The notes below the pieces were generated by a model. That model saw only the letters and a program-made list of their open reading frames with translations, was not told the origin of the DNA and did not search any database. A stretch of 61,829 bases of DNA from Desulfurobacteriaceae bacterium (GTDB taxonomy: Bacteria > Aquificota > Aquificia > Desulfurobacteriales > Desulfurobacteriaceae): contig JAMOTD010000017.1 of the NCBI GenBank assembly GCA_027068415.1, forward strand, positions 67,074 through 128,902. The letters are read 5' to 3'. Shown piece after piece: positions 1 through 8,751 of the stretch (position 1 is the first letter of the stretch; every line of letters begins with the position of its first letter). Position numbers and translations under genes: made by a program.

Positions 1-315
1 GTAATCGGCGTCTCAAAGGGCTTTGAGAAGGTCCTTGAGGTTAAAGGTCTCGGATATAGGGCTTTCGTTAAGGGAGATACCCTTGAGCTCCACCTCGGTT
101 TCTCACACCCGGTTCTCTACAAAATTCCCGAGGGGATTCAGATAGAGGTTGACAGGGATAACAACATCTACGTTCGCGGAATTGACAAGCAGAAAGTCGG
201 TCAGGTTGCGGCAGAAATCCGCTCCTTCAGGCCGCCTGAGCCTTACAAGGGTAAAGGTATCAGGTACAGAGGCGAGAAGATTATTCTCAAGCCCGGTAAG
301 TCTGCTAAGAAGTAA
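1..315 (+). CDS. rplF: 50S ribosomal protein L6, C-terminal part (truncated by window edge)
   Basis: The reading frame is open from base 1 and ends with TAA at 313-315, giving about 104 residues. It carries the second L6 domain, recognisable from the stretch VEVKGLGYR-like start (here [11 protein letters not shown]), the [11 protein letters not shown] segment and the ending [20 protein letters not shown]6 binds 23S rRNA near the sarcin-ricin loop in the large subunit. Its place directly before rplR and rpsE is the standard spc operon order. The N-terminal domain lies outside the window. Confidence 0.95.
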   Translation, partial: VIGVSKGFEKVLEVKGLGYRAFVKGDTLELHLGFSHPVLYKIPEGIQIEVDRDNNIYVRGIDKQKVGQVAAEIRSFRPPEPYKGKGIRYRGEKIILKPGKSAKK

Positions 316-335
316 TCCTTAAAAGGGGAGAGAAG

Positions 336-701
336 ATGGCAAAGTTAACCAGACGTGAAAGGATAGCCAAGAAGCACAGGAGAGTCAGGAAGAAGATTTT
401 CGGAACTCCCGAAAGACCCAGACTCGCCGTTTACAAGAGCTTAAAGCACATATACGCTCAGATAATTGACGATACCAAGGGCATCACTCTCGTTTCCGCT
501 TCAACCCTTGATAAGGAAATCAGACCTCGTATGCCCGAGCTTACAAAGACCGAGGAAGCTTACGAAGTAGGTAAGCTGATTGCCCAGAGGGCCCTTGAGA
601 AGGGTATCAAGAAGGTGGTTTTTGACCGTGGAGGTTTTATTTACCACGGCCGTATCAAAGCCCTTGCTGAAGGTGCAAGGGAAGGCGGACTTGAATTTTA
701 G
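336..701 (+). CDS. rplR: 50S ribosomal protein L18
   Basis: A 121-residue protein of normal L18 length. L18 binds 5S rRNA and carries it into the central protuberance of the large subunit. The basic N-terminus ([20 protein letters not shown]), the segment [18 protein letters not shown] and the C-terminal [26 protein letters not shown] are the usual family blocks. An AGGGGAGAG ribosome site lies just before the ATG. It sits 20 bases after rplF and 11 bases before rpsE in the same operon. Confidence 0.97.
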   Translation: MAKLTRRERIAKKHRRVRKKIFGTPERPRLAVYKSLKHIYAQIIDDTKGITLVSASTLDKEIRPRMPELTKTEEAYEVGKLIAQRALEKGIKKVVFDRGGFIYHGRIKALAEGAREGGLEF

Positions 702-712
702 GGAGGTAATAA

Positions 713-1270
713 ATGGCTAAGAGGGTTAGACCTGAAGGTTTAGAGCTAAAGGAAAGGCTCGTTCACATCAACAGGAACGCAAAAGTCGTTACCGGTGGCC
801 GTAAATTCAGCTTTACCGCTTTCGTCGTAGTCGGAGACGGTAAAGGAGTTGTCGGATTCGGAAGGGGTAAGGCTGCTGAGGTTCCGGACGCAATCAGGAA
901 GGCCACCGAGGACGCAAAGAAGAACCTCATTAAGGTTCCCGTAGTTGACGGAACTATTCCCTTTGAGGTTGAGGCTAAGTTCGGCGCTTCAAAGGTTATA
1001 ATGAGGCCTGCCGCTCCCGGTACCGGAGTTATCGCTTCTGCTCCAGTCCGTGCGGTTCTTGAGTCTGCAGGGGTTACGGACGTTCTTACCAAGGTTATCG
1101 GCTCAACGAACCCCCACACCGTTGTTAGGGCGGTTCTTAAGGGGCTTGAGCAGCTCAAAACTCCCGAGGAGTTTGCAAAGCTGAGGGGAGTTCCCGTTGA
1201 GGAGCTCAGGAAGCGCTGGAAGCTCCCCGGCAGGAAAGTTACCAAAGAGGGTGAAATCGTCAGGAGGTAA
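713..1270 (+). CDS. rpsE: 30S ribosomal protein S5
   Basis: A 185-residue S5, a small-subunit protein at the mRNA entry channel involved in decoding accuracy. The double-stranded RNA-binding-like N-terminal domain ([18 protein letters not shown], then [16 protein letters not shown]) and the C-terminal domain with [10 protein letters not shown] and the Asn-Pro-His stretch ([16 protein letters not shown]) are all present. The start follows GGGAGGTAATAA. The stop overlaps the beginning of the next reading frame. Confidence 0.97.
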   Translation: MAKRVRPEGLELKERLVHINRNAKVVTGGRKFSFTAFVVVGDGKGVVGFGRGKAAEVPDAIRKATEDAKKNLIKVPVVDGTIPFEVEAKFGASKVIMRPAAPGTGVIASAPVRAVLESAGVTDVLTKVIGSTNPHTVVRAVLKGLEQLKTPEEFAKLRGVPVEELRKRWKLPGRKVTKEGEIVRR

Positions 1271-1272
1271 TG

Positions 1273-1458
1273 ATGGCAAAGGTTAAGATAACTCTCGTTC
1301 GCGGCCTTGCCGGTAAGAGTAAGAGGAAGAAGGCCACTTTGGCCGCTCTCGGCCTCCACAAGAGGGGGGCTACTACCGTTAAGGAGCTGAATCCCGCAAT
1401 TGAGGGAATGATTGAGAAGGTTAAAGAACTCGTAAAAGTAGAACCTGTGGAGGAGTAA
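1273..1458 (+). CDS. rpmD: 50S ribosomal protein L30
   Basis: A 61-residue L30, a small single-domain large-subunit protein. The family core is visible as [26 protein letters not shown] and the later [13 protein letters not shown]. Two ATG codons follow each other, at 1270 and 1273. The AGGAGG at 1262-1267 is only 2 bases from the first but 5 from the second, so I choose the second. The ribosome site therefore lies inside the end of rpsE, which suggests translational coupling. Confidence 0.93.
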   Translation: MAKVKITLVRGLAGKSKRKKATLAALGLHKRGATTVKELNPAIEGMIEKVKELVKVEPVEE

Positions 1459-1459
1459 G

Positions 1460-1921
1460 ATGGGACTTGAATTACATAACTTAGCTCCAAATCCCGGAGC
1501 AGTAAGGGAGAAGAAGAGGGTAGGTAGAGGCCACGGCTCAGGCCACGGAAAAACTTCCGGTAGAGGTCAGAAAGGACAGAAAGCCCGCTCCGGTTGGAAG
1601 GGCGGAACAAGGCCTGGATTTGAGGGTGGACAGACTCCCCTCTACATGAGGTTCCCCAAGAGGGGCTTCTCCAACGCTCCCTTTAAAAAAGAGTATGCTA
1701 TAGTTAACGTCGGCCTCTTAAATGAGAGGTTTGAGGAGGGGGCCGAAATTACCCCCGAAGTTTTAAGGGAAGCCGGCCTTGTAAAGAAGAACCTTCCCGT
1801 TAAGGTTCTCGGCGACGGTGAGCTTACAAAGAAGTTCACCGTTAAGGCTCACAAGTTTTCGGCTTCTGCTAAGGAAAAGATTGAGGCAGCCGGTGGTTCA
1901 TGTGAAGTGATTGAAAAATAA
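1460..1921 (+). CDS. rplO: 50S ribosomal protein L15
   Basis: A 153-residue L15 that binds 23S rRNA during large-subunit assembly. The Gly/Arg/Lys-rich N-terminal tail ([20 protein letters not shown], near residues 22-41) threads into rRNA in known structures. The globular C-terminal part ends with the [18 protein letters not shown] motif. It follows rpmD after a single base and precedes secY by 12 bases, the usual order. Confidence 0.97.
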   Translation: MGLELHNLAPNPGAVREKKRVGRGHGSGHGKTSGRGQKGQKARSGWKGGTRPGFEGGQTPLYMRFPKRGFSNAPFKKEYAIVNVGLLNERFEEGAEITPEVLREAGLVKKNLPVKVLGDGELTKKFTVKAHKFSASAKEKIEAAGGSCEVIEK

Positions 1922-1933
1922 GGGGAGTAGTTA

Positions 1934-3265
1934 ATGAACCTTGCAAAGATAGTTGCAAACGTTACCGAGGTGCCGGAGCTCCGGCGCCGTTTTCTTTTTA
2001 CCCTGATAATTCTTGCAGTTTATAGGCTTGGAGCTCACATTCCCGTTCCCGGAATAAATGTTAACGCCTTGATGGAGTTCTTCCAGAAGGCGCAGGGGAC
2101 AGTCTTCGGAATGATGGACGTCTTCTCAGGTGGGGCTCTCAGTAAACTTACGGTCTTTGCCCTGGGCGTAATGCCCTACATCAGTGCTGCAATCATAATG
2201 CAGCTTTTAACCGTTGCAATTCCCTCAATTGAGAAGTTGGCAAAAGAGGAAGGGGAGTACGGTAGGAGGAAAATCAACCAGTATACCCGCTACGGTGCGG
2301 TTCTCCTTGCCTTCATTCAGGCCCTCGGAATTGCTATCGGCCTTGAGAAGATGACGAGCCCCTCTGGGGTTCCCGTAGTTCCCAACCCCGGCTTTACTTT
2401 CCTCTTCGTCACCGTTACCACCCTGACTGCAGGTGCCACTTTCCTAATGTGGCTGGGTGAGAAGATAACGGAGAGGGGAATCGGTAACGGAATGTCCCTC
2501 TTAATCTTTGCGGGTATTGTTTCAAGAGTTCCCAGTGCGGTTATCACAATGTTAACAATGCTTAAAAACGGCGATATGTCTCTCTTTAAGGCAATTGCCG
2601 TTGTTGTAATAATTCTCGTAATGATTGCGGCAATCGTCTACATTCAGGAGGCCGAGCGGAGAGTTCCCCTCCAGTACGCAAGGAGAGCCGTCGGAAGCCG
2701 CTCTGTAGGAAGGTACGCCAGCTACCTTCCCATAAAGCTCAACCCTGCCGGGGTTATTCCGATTATCTTTGCAGCTTCTGTTTTAATGTTTCCGGCAACA
2801 ATCGTCAGGTTTATCCACCACCCGATAGCTCAGGCAATCTACGACGCACTTCAGCCGGGCTCTGCTCTCTACATAGTGGTTTACGGAGCTCTAATCTTCT
2901 TCTTCACCTACTTCTATACTGCAATAGTCTTTAACCCCGAAGAGATTGCCGAAAACCTTAACAAAGCCGGCGGCTTCATTCCGGGAGTAAGGGCCGGAGC
3001 CGAAACGGCCAAATACCTTGACAGGATCGTTTCCCGCTTAACCTTTGCAGGTGCCGTTTTCTTAACGCTCGTTGCGATAATTCCCCTCCTCATAACCCAG
3101 CAGATGAAACTCCCCTTCTACTTCGGCGGAACGGCAATTCTGATTGTTGTTGGAGTTGCCCTTGACACGATTAAAAGAATGGAAGCCTTTGCCCTGATGC
3201 TCTCTTACGAGGGACTTCTCGGAAGGAAGCAGAGGAAATTCCGTCTTGCTGGAGGTGCAAAGTGA
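1934..3265 (+). CDS. secY: Protein translocase subunit SecY
   Basis: A 443-residue polytopic membrane protein, the pore subunit of the SecYEG channel that exports and inserts proteins across the inner membrane. Ten hydrophobic segments can be placed. Signature stretches are YRLGAHIPVPGIN near residue 32 (first transmembrane segment), GVMPYISAAIIMQLL and the cytoplasmic loop ending EAERRVPLQYARR. The 3' end overlaps adk by 4 bases (GTGA), so adk translation is likely coupled to it. Confidence 0.97.
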   Translation: MNLAKIVANVTEVPELRRRFLFTLIILAVYRLGAHIPVPGINVNALMEFFQKAQGTVFGMMDVFSGGALSKLTVFALGVMPYISAAIIMQLLTVAIPSIEKLAKEEGEYGRRKINQYTRYGAVLLAFIQALGIAIGLEKMTSPSGVPVVPNPGFTFLFVTVTTLTAGATFLMWLGEKITERGIGNGMSLLIFAGIVSRVPSAVITMLTMLKNGDMSLFKAIAVVVIILVMIAAIVYIQEAERRVPLQYARRAVGSRSVGRYASYLPIKLNPAGVIPIIFAASVLMFPATIVRFIHHPIAQAIYDALQPGSALYIVVYGALIFFFTYFYTAIVFNPEEIAENLNKAGGFIPGVRAGAETAKYLDRIVSRLTFAGAVFLTLVAIIPLLITQQMKLPFYFGGTAILIVVGVALDTIKRMEAFALMLSYEGLLGRKQRKFRLAGGAK

Positions 3266-3825
3266 TAAAGGTAGTCTTCTTAGGGCCTCCCGGTGCAGGT
3301 AAGGGAACTCAGGCCGTTAGAATAGCCGAGAAGTACGGCGTTCCCCACATCTCAACCGGAGATATTCTTAGGGCGGCAGTTAAGGAAGGAACAGAGCTCG
3401 GAAAGCTTGCAAAGAGCTACATGGACAGGGGTGAGCTCGTTCCCGATGAGGTAATTATCGGGATAATCAGGGAGAGGCTCTCCCAGCCCGACGTCAGGGA
3501 AAGGGGCTTTATCCTTGACGGCTTTCCCAGAACCTTAAAGCAGGCCGAAGCCCTTGACCAGATGCTTGCCGAGCTCAACATGCCCCTTGACAAGGTTATC
3601 TACCTTAACGTTGATGACGAGGAAATCGTTAAGAGGCTCCTTGCCCGCGGCCGCGCCGACGACACTGAAGAGGTAATAAGGAACAGGCTCAAGGTTTACA
3701 GAGAGCAGACCGCTCCCCTTATAGACTACTACTCCGAGAAGTGTCTCCTTGCTGAAATCTACGGCGTAGGAGAGGTAGAGGAGATTACTAAGAAAATAGA
3801 GGAAGCTTTAGGCTTAGGGGAGTAA
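3262..3825 (+). CDS. adk: Adenylate kinase, short type
   Basis: A 187-residue enzyme converting ATP + AMP to 2 ADP in the cytoplasm. The P-loop GPPGAGKGTQA is at residues 8-18, the AMP-binding region has STGDILRAAV, and FILDGFPRT is the third signature. The LID region is reduced to ARGRADDTEEVIRNRL, with no zinc-binding cysteines, so this is the short form. It starts with GTG, overlapping the secY stop. The secY-adk-map order is widespread in bacterial spc operons. Confidence 0.96.
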   Translation: MIKVVFLGPPGAGKGTQAVRIAEKYGVPHISTGDILRAAVKEGTELGKLAKSYMDRGELVPDEVIIGIIRERLSQPDVRERGFILDGFPRTLKQAEALDQMLAELNMPLDKVIYLNVDDEEIVKRLLARGRADDTEEVIRNRLKVYREQTAPLIDYYSEKCLLAEIYGVGEVEEITKKIEEALGLGE

Positions 3826-3826
3826 T

Positions 3827-4597
3827 TTGAAGAGAACCAAACACGGAATAATCCTTAAAAGCCCCGATGAGATAGCGAAGCTGAGGACGGCAGCTGCCAC
3901 CACGATGGAAATCCTCATGAAGGTAGCCGAGGATGTGGCTCCCGGAATTACGGCCCTTGACATAGACAGGCTTGCCCGGAGCTACTGTAAAGAGTACGGC
4001 GTCAAGCCCGCTTTCCTCGGCTACGGAGGGTTTCCTGGGGCGATATGCGTCTCTGTAAACGAGGAAGTAGTTCACGGCCTGCCTACCAAGAACAAAGTTT
4101 TCAAAGAGGGAGACATTGTCTCCCTTGATTTTGGCGCAATTGTTGACGGCTGGATAGGCGACGTTGCCCTGACTGTTCCGGTCGGGAAGGTTTCTGAAAG
4201 AGCTCAGAAGCTGATAGACGTTACGAGGGAAGCCCTCTACAGGGGAATTGAGGCGGCCAAGGTCGGCGGAAAGCTGATAGACATCTCAAGGACTATTCAG
4301 AAGTTCGTTGAGAAACATGGCTTTAACGTAACGAGAGGATACGCCGGCCACGGAATCGGCCGCTCCCTTCATGAGGAGCCTCAGATTACAAACTACGTTT
4401 ACAGGGGATATCCCGACATCACCTTAGAGCCGGGAATGACCTTCGCCATTGAACCGATGGTGAACGAGGGAACGGGAAAGGTGAAGGTGAAGAGGGACGG
4501 CTGGACAGTCGTAACCAAAGACGGTAAACTCTCTGCCCACTTTGAGCACGATATTGCTATTACTGAAGATGGGACTATAATTATGTCCGCAATTTAA
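3827..4597 (+). CDS. map: Methionine aminopeptidase type I
   Basis: A 256-residue metalloprotease that removes the initiator methionine from nascent proteins. Metal ligands and active-site blocks are visible: VNEEVVHGLP (His), SLDFGAIVDGWIGDVALT (two Asp), GHGIGRSLHEEP (His), AIEPMV (Glu) and the final FEHDIAIT (Glu). It lacks an N-terminal zinc-binding extension, so it is type Ia. The start is TTG, one base after the adk stop, with the GGGGAG ribosome site inside the adk end. Confidence 0.96.
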   Translation: MKRTKHGIILKSPDEIAKLRTAAATTMEILMKVAEDVAPGITALDIDRLARSYCKEYGVKPAFLGYGGFPGAICVSVNEEVVHGLPTKNKVFKEGDIVSLDFGAIVDGWIGDVALTVPVGKVSERAQKLIDVTREALYRGIEAAKVGGKLIDISRTIQKFVEKHGFNVTRGYAGHGIGRSLHEEPQITNYVYRGYPDITLEPGMTFAIEPMVNEGTGKVKVKRDGWTVVTKDGKLSAHFEHDIAITEDGTIIMSAI

Positions 4598-4609
4598 GGG
4601 AGATAAGGC

Positions 4610-4828
4610 ATGGCGAAGGAGAAAGGCATTCAGGTAGAGGGAAAGGTAGTAGAGGCACTTCCCAATGCCTACTTTAAGGTTGAGCTTGACAACGGGCATC
4701 AGGTTCTTGCCCACGCTTCGGGAAAGATGAGGGTTCACTTTATTAGGATTCTGCCAGGCGACCGTGTGGTCGTTGAGCTCAGCCCTTACGACTTAACGAG
4801 GGGAAGAATCGTTTACAGGAAAGGCTAA
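4610..4828 (+). CDS. infA: Translation initiation factor IF-1
   Basis: A 72-residue S1-type OB-fold protein of exactly the usual length. IF-1 binds the ribosomal A site during initiation. Family blocks are [23 protein letters not shown] (split across residues 9-31), LAHASGKMR, and the ending [16 protein letters not shown]. It sits between map and rpmJ as in many bacteria. A GGGAGA ribosome site precedes the ATG. Confidence 0.97.
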   Translation: MAKEKGIQVEGKVVEALPNAYFKVELDNGHQVLAHASGKMRVHFIRILPGDRVVVELSPYDLTRGRIVYRKG

Positions 4829-4883
4829 CCGTCCCTTTCTATACCGCGGCTAATGGCACGAAAACAAAGAGGAGAGGTAGCAG

Positions 4884-5000
4884 ATGAAGGTAAGACCGTC
4901 GGTCAAGAAAATCTGTCCCAAGTGTAAAATCATCAAGAGAAAGGGCGTTGTCAGGGTTATCTGTGAGAACCCTAAGCACAAGCAAAGACAAGGTAAGTAA
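4884..5000 (+). CDS. rpmJ: 50S ribosomal protein L36
   Basis: A 38-residue protein too short for usual ORF cut-offs. It starts [20 protein letters not shown] and ends [12 protein letters not shown]. The C-x2-C...C-x4-H zinc ribbon (Cys11, Cys14, Cys27, His32) is complete, so this is the zinc-binding form. GAGAGG lies 8 bases before the ATG. It sits between infA and rpsM, its normal place. L36 contacts 23S rRNA in the large subunit. Confidence 0.96.
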   Translation: MKVRPSVKKICPKCKIIKRKGVVRVICENPKHKQRQGK

Positions 5001-5011
5001 GGAGGAAAGCT

Positions 5012-5392
5012 GTGGCCAGGATAGCAGGAGTTGACATTCCTGACAACAAAAAAGTTCCCTACTCCCTTGCCTACATCTACGGAATAGGGATTAAGAGCGG
5101 CTTTAAGATTTGCGAAAAGGCCGGAGTTGACCCCGAGAAGAGGGTTAAGGACTTAACCGAAGAGGAGATTGCAAAAATCAGGAAAATCATTGAGACCGAG
5201 TACAAGGTTGAGGGTGATTTAAGAAAAGAGATTGCAATGAACATCAAGCGCCTGATTGAAATCGGGTGCTACCGCGGCGTTCGCCACAGGCTCGGCCTTC
5301 CCGTTAGAGGCCAGAGGACGAGGACAAACGCAAGAACCAGGAAGGGGCCGAGGAAGACCGTTGCCGGTAAGAAGAAGGCTCCCAAGAAGTAA
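5012..5392 (+). CDS. rpsM: 30S ribosomal protein S13
   Basis: A 126-residue S13, which sits in the head of the small subunit and contacts the P-site tRNA and L5. It begins [19 protein letters not shown] and has the H2TH-like YIYGIG motif and the basic tail [20 protein letters not shown]. The start is GTG, preceded by a strong AAGGAGGAAAG site. It directly follows rpmJ and opens the alpha operon part of the cluster. Confidence 0.97.
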   Translation: MARIAGVDIPDNKKVPYSLAYIYGIGIKSGFKICEKAGVDPEKRVKDLTEEEIAKIRKIIETEYKVEGDLRKEIAMNIKRLIEIGCYRGVRHRLGLPVRGQRTRTNARTRKGPRKTVAGKKKAPKK

Positions 5393-5408
5393 TTGAAGGA
5401 GGTAATTG

Positions 5409-5801
5409 ATGGCAAGGCCTAAGAAGGGCGGAAAGAAAAAGCAGAAGAGGACAGTCGGTTTTGCAATAGCCCACATTCAGACAACTTTCAACAACACCAT
5501 TATCACTTTCACAGATAAAGAGGGAAATACCCTCTGCTGGGAGAGCGGCGGAACTGTCGGCTTTAAGGGAACGAGGAAGAGTACTCCCTACGCCGCCCAG
5601 CTTGCAGCTACAAAGGCAGCCCAGAGGGCTATGAAGGAGTTCGGAGTTAAGGACGTTGAAATCAGGATTAAGGGCAACGGCGGCGGAAGGGAGACTGCAA
5701 TTAAGGCAATTGCCGCTGCAGGCCTCAACGTTAAGGTAATCAGGGACGTTACTCCCATTCCCCACGACGGTTGCAGACCACCAAAGAGAAGAAGGGTTTA
5801 A
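5409..5801 (+). CDS. rpsK: 30S ribosomal protein S11
   Basis: A 130-residue S11, part of the small-subunit platform that lines the mRNA exit channel. Recognisable blocks are [33 protein letters not shown] and the C-terminus [22 protein letters not shown] three bases upstream (5406) is in frame. AAGGAGGT at 5396-5403 is spaced 5 bases from the ATG at 5409, which I take as the start. Confidence 0.97.
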   Translation: MARPKKGGKKKQKRTVGFAIAHIQTTFNNTIITFTDKEGNTLCWESGGTVGFKGTRKSTPYAAQLAATKAAQRAMKEFGVKDVEIRIKGNGGGRETAIKAIAAAGLNVKVIRDVTPIPHDGCRPPKRRRV

Positions 5802-5813
5802 CGGAGGTAGTAG

Positions 5814-6440
5814 ATGGGTAGGTATACAGGTCCTAAGTGGCGTATTGCCAGAAGGCTCGGCGTTAACATATACGTTGGTGAAGAGAAGTCTCAAAAGGGT
5901 AAGTCCATTCTTGACAGGCGTCCTTACCCGCCGGGACAGCACGGCCGCTCAAGGAGGAAGATTTCCTACTACGGCCGTCAGTTAATGGAGAAGCAGAAGG
6001 TTAAGTACTACTACGGAGTAAGGGAAGAGCAGTTCAGGCGCTTCTACGAGATGGCCGAGAGGATGAGAGGCCAGACCGGTGAGAACCTCTTAAAGCTCCT
6101 TGAGAGCAGGCTTGACAACGTCGTTTACAGGCTCGGTTTCGGTAAGTCCCACAGGCACGCAAGGCAGCTCGTAGTTCACGGCCACATCCTCGTTAACGGT
6201 AAGAAGGTTGACAGACCCTCTTACCTTGTTAAGCCGGGGGACGTTATTGAGGTTAAGGAGAAGAGCAGGGACATTCCTCAGATTAAAGAGGGTATGGAGC
6301 TTGCTCAGAGGAGAGGAATTCCTTCCTGGCTCGAGCTTGACGCTGAGAACTTTAAGGGAGTTGTGAAGGCTGAGCCTACAAGGGAAGAGATTGAGATTCC
6401 GATTGAGGAGCACCTGATTGTAGAGCTCTACTCCAAGTAA
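5814..6440 (+). CDS. rpsD: 30S ribosomal protein S4
   Basis: A 208-residue S4, a primary 16S rRNA-binding protein that nucleates assembly. It starts [16 protein letters not shown]. The N-terminal part has no zinc-binding cysteines. The S4 RNA-binding domain ([13 protein letters not shown] to [21 protein letters not shown]) lies around residues 98-145. It is followed by rpoA, as is common in alpha operons, where S4 can act as a translational regulator; no regulatory structure was identified here. Confidence 0.97.
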   Translation: MGRYTGPKWRIARRLGVNIYVGEEKSQKGKSILDRRPYPPGQHGRSRRKISYYGRQLMEKQKVKYYYGVREEQFRRFYEMAERMRGQTGENLLKLLESRLDNVVYRLGFGKSHRHARQLVVHGHILVNGKKVDRPSYLVKPGDVIEVKEKSRDIPQIKEGMELAQRRGIPSWLELDAENFKGVVKAEPTREEIEIPIEEHLIVELYSK

Positions 6441-6466
6441 TCGCTAACCTGAATTGGAGGAAGGTA

Positions 6467-7417
6467 ATGGTTGAATTTATAACTCCCGAGAAGTTTCAGT
6501 GGGAGGAGCATACCGATACTTACGGCCGTTTCGTTGTTGAGCCCCTTGAGAAGGGCTACGGAATTACCGTCGGGAACGCTTTAAGGAGGGTTCTCCTCTC
6601 CTCTATTGAGGGAGCAGCTCCGACCGCTGTAAAGTTTGAGGGGGCTTACCACGAGTTTACGACTCTGCCGGGAGTGGTTGAGGACGTTACTGAGATTATC
6701 CTTAACATAAAGAAGTTGAGGTTCGTCCTTCACGGTGAAGGCCCCGTTTTCGTTGAGCTTAAAAAGAAGGGTGAGGGTAAAGTTTACGCTAAGGACTTTG
6801 AGCTTCCCCCACAGGTGGAGCTCCTGACTCCCGACCAGGAAATTGCCACCCTTGACAACGAGAACTCCGAGATAGAAATCCACCTCAGGATTGACAAGGG
6901 TAAGGGCTTTGTCCTCTCCGAGGACATTCAGGAGGTCTTTGACATTACAACAATCGGCTGGATTCCCCTTGATGCAGACTTCTCCCCCATAAAGAAGGTT
7001 GCCTACAAAGTTGAGGATACGAGGGTCGGCCGCAGAACCGACTACAACAGGCTGATTTTTGAAATCTGGACCGACGGGAGCATCTCCCCCAAAGATGCCG
7101 TTGTCAAAGCGGCAAACATCTTGATTGACCACTTCGCCCTCATCAGGGATAGGCTCGTTGAGGCCCTCTTTGCAGTTGAGGCTGTAGAGGAGGTTAAAGA
7201 GGAAACTCCCGAGCTATTCTCTCAAACCCTTGAAGAGGCAGGTCTTGGCGGGAGAGCTCTCAAAATCCTCAAAGAGCACGGAATTGAGACCGTCGGAGAC
7301 CTCGTAAAGCTCTCAAAGAAGGAGCTTGAGTCCCTTAAAGGTCTCGGTAAGAAGTCAATAGCCGAGATTGAGAAGTTCCTCTCTCAGCTCGGACTTGAGT
7401 TAGGAGGTGGTGAGTAA
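6467..7417 (+). CDS. rpoA: RNA polymerase alpha subunit
   Basis: A 316-residue alpha subunit. The N-terminal dimerisation domain shows GYGITVGNALRRVLLSSIEG near residues 29-48, the region that contacts beta. The later DGSISPKDAVVKAANILIDH closes this domain. A short acidic linker leads to the C-terminal DNA- and activator-binding domain with two helix-hairpin-helix motifs (LKEHGIETVGDLVKLSKKEL and GLGKKSIAEIEKFL). The stop overlaps the rplQ start by one base (TAATG). Confidence 0.97.
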   Translation: MVEFITPEKFQWEEHTDTYGRFVVEPLEKGYGITVGNALRRVLLSSIEGAAPTAVKFEGAYHEFTTLPGVVEDVTEIILNIKKLRFVLHGEGPVFVELKKKGEGKVYAKDFELPPQVELLTPDQEIATLDNENSEIEIHLRIDKGKGFVLSEDIQEVFDITTIGWIPLDADFSPIKKVAYKVEDTRVGRRTDYNRLIFEIWTDGSISPKDAVVKAANILIDHFALIRDRLVEALFAVEAVEEVKEETPELFSQTLEEAGLGGRALKILKEHGIETVGDLVKLSKKELESLKGLGKKSIAEIEKFLSQLGLELGGGE

Positions 7418-7815
7418 TGAGGCATAGGGTAAAGGGAAAGAAGCTCGGTAGGCCTACCGAGCATAGGATGCTGATGCTGAGAAACCTTGTTACAGACCTT
7501 ATGGAGCACGGTAAGGTTGTTACTACAGTTGCAAGGGCTAAGGAGCTCAGGAGACTTGCAGACAAGGTAATTACAAAGGCCAAGCAGGAAGACAAGGTTA
7601 AGGCCATAAGGGAAGTTCTTCAGATAGTTACAAAGAAGGACATTGCCTACAAAGTTGTTAACGAAATCGCTCCCAAGTACAAAGACAGAAACGGCGGCTA
7701 CACGAGGCTCCTCCACTACCACTTCAGGAAGGGCGACGCCGCCCCGACCGCAATAGTTATGCTCGTTGAGGCTGGCGAAGAGCTAAAAGAGGAAGCCAAG
7801 GAGTCTGAGGAATAA
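7417..7815 (+). CDS. rplQ: 50S ribosomal protein L17
   Basis: A 132-residue L17 located near the peptide exit tunnel. It starts MRHRVKGKKLGRPTEHR, followed by MLRNLVTDLMEHGKVVTTVARAKELR in which family residues are well kept, and NGGYTRLLHYHFRKGDAAP near the end. The acidic tail (KEEAKESEE) is a species-level extension. It is the last gene of the ribosomal cluster and is followed by a hairpin terminator. Confidence 0.97.
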   Translation: MRHRVKGKKLGRPTEHRMLMLRNLVTDLMEHGKVVTTVARAKELRRLADKVITKAKQEDKVKAIREVLQIVTKKDIAYKVVNEIAPKYKDRNGGYTRLLHYHFRKGDAAPTAIVMLVEAGEELKEEAKESEE

Positions 7816-7840
7816 TTTTTTTAATTTAAAAAAGACTTAG

Positions 7841-7867
7841 AGAGCCCCCGCAAAGGGGGCTTTTTTA
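7841..7867 (+). terminator. Intrinsic terminator of the alpha operon
   Basis: A hairpin with arms GCCCCC (7844-7849) and GGGGGC (7855-7860), extended by flanking A-T pairs, with loop GCAAA, is followed directly by six T. It lies 26 bases after the rplQ stop and closes the ribosomal transcript. Confidence 0.9.
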
Positions 7868-7911
7868 TTTTCCCTATAATTTTTGTAGAGGCTCTTTGTT
7901 GGGAGGTAATT

Positions 7912-8742
7912 TTGGAGTTATTAAGAGCCGGCGTTAAGCCGAGGCCTTTTGTTAAGTGGGCCGGGGGGAAGAGGCAGATTTTAAAGCACCTTCTCTTTTA
8001 CGCTCCGAAGGAGTTTAACCGCTACTTTGAGCCTTTTGTTGGGGGCGGAGCTCTCTTCTTTGAGCTGTCTCCTAAGAGGGCTGTAATTTCCGACCTAAAC
8101 GCCGAGCTAATTAACGCTTACAGGGTTATAAAAGAGCAGGTAGAGGAGTTAATTGAGAGTTTAAAAAAGCACAAAAACAACGAGGAGTACTACTACGGAA
8201 TTCGCTCCCTTAAGCCTGCGGAACTCTCCCCCGTAGAGAGGGCAAGCCGCTTTATCTACCTTAATAAAACCTGTTTTAACGGCCTTTACAGGGAAAATTC
8301 TAAGGGGGAGTTTAACGTTCCCTTTGGCAGGTATAAGAGGCCGAAAATCTGCGACGAGGAGAATTTGAGAGCCGTTTCAGAGTTTTTAAACTCAGTAGAG
8401 GTTGAGATTTTAAACGCCGACTACGGAGAGGTCTGTAAGCGAGCTGAAGCCGGAGACTTTATTTACCTTGACCCCCCTTACATTCCCGTTAGCAAAACGG
8501 CGGGCTTTACTACTTACACAGGCGGCGGCTTTGGTGAGGAAGACCACAGGAAGCTGGCTGAGGTTTTTAGGGAACTCTCAGAGAAGGGCTGTTTCGTAAT
8601 GCTCTCTAACGCCGACCACCCCTTAATAAGGGAGCTCTACAGAGACTTCAAGTTGATTGAGATTACTACAAACAGGGCAATAAACTGTAAGGGGAGCAAG
8701 AGAAAAGGGAGCAGCGGAGAGCTCCTTATTATGAATTACTGA
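7912..8742 (+). CDS. D12-class N6-adenine DNA methyltransferase (Dam/DpnM-like)
   Basis: A 276-residue DNA methyltransferase. The N-terminal KWAGGKRQ and FEPFVGGGALFF (residues about 39-50, AdoMet binding) and the catalytic DPPY at 187-190 are intact. LNKTCFNGLYREN (around residue 119) is typical of the Dam/DpnM/EcoRV class, whose members usually methylate within GATC. Start is TTG after GGGAGGT. It is monocistronic after the ribosomal terminator and faces a broken gene (8752-9291). The GATC assignment is inference; the strong lack of GATC in this window fits it. Confidence 0.88.
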   Translation: MELLRAGVKPRPFVKWAGGKRQILKHLLFYAPKEFNRYFEPFVGGGALFFELSPKRAVISDLNAELINAYRVIKEQVEELIESLKKHKNNEEYYYGIRSLKPAELSPVERASRFIYLNKTCFNGLYRENSKGEFNVPFGRYKRPKICDEENLRAVSEFLNSVEVEILNADYGEVCKRAEAGDFIYLDPPYIPVSKTAGFTTYTGGGFGEEDHRKLAEVFRELSEKGCFVMLSNADHPLIRELYRDFKLIEITTNRAINCKGSKRKGSSGELLIMNY

Positions 8743-8751
8743 TTTCCTCTT

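Noticed and set aside
763-1359. Long antisense frames opposite ribosomal, gltB, clpC and mutS genes
   Set aside because: They lie fully opposite conserved genes, have unnatural composition (Ser/Leu/Pro-rich) and no ribosome sites.
4853-4927. A 24-codon frame ([12 protein letters not shown]...) between infA and rpmJ
   Set aside because: It has no ribosome site, overlaps rpmJ in another frame and looks like no known ribosomal peptide.
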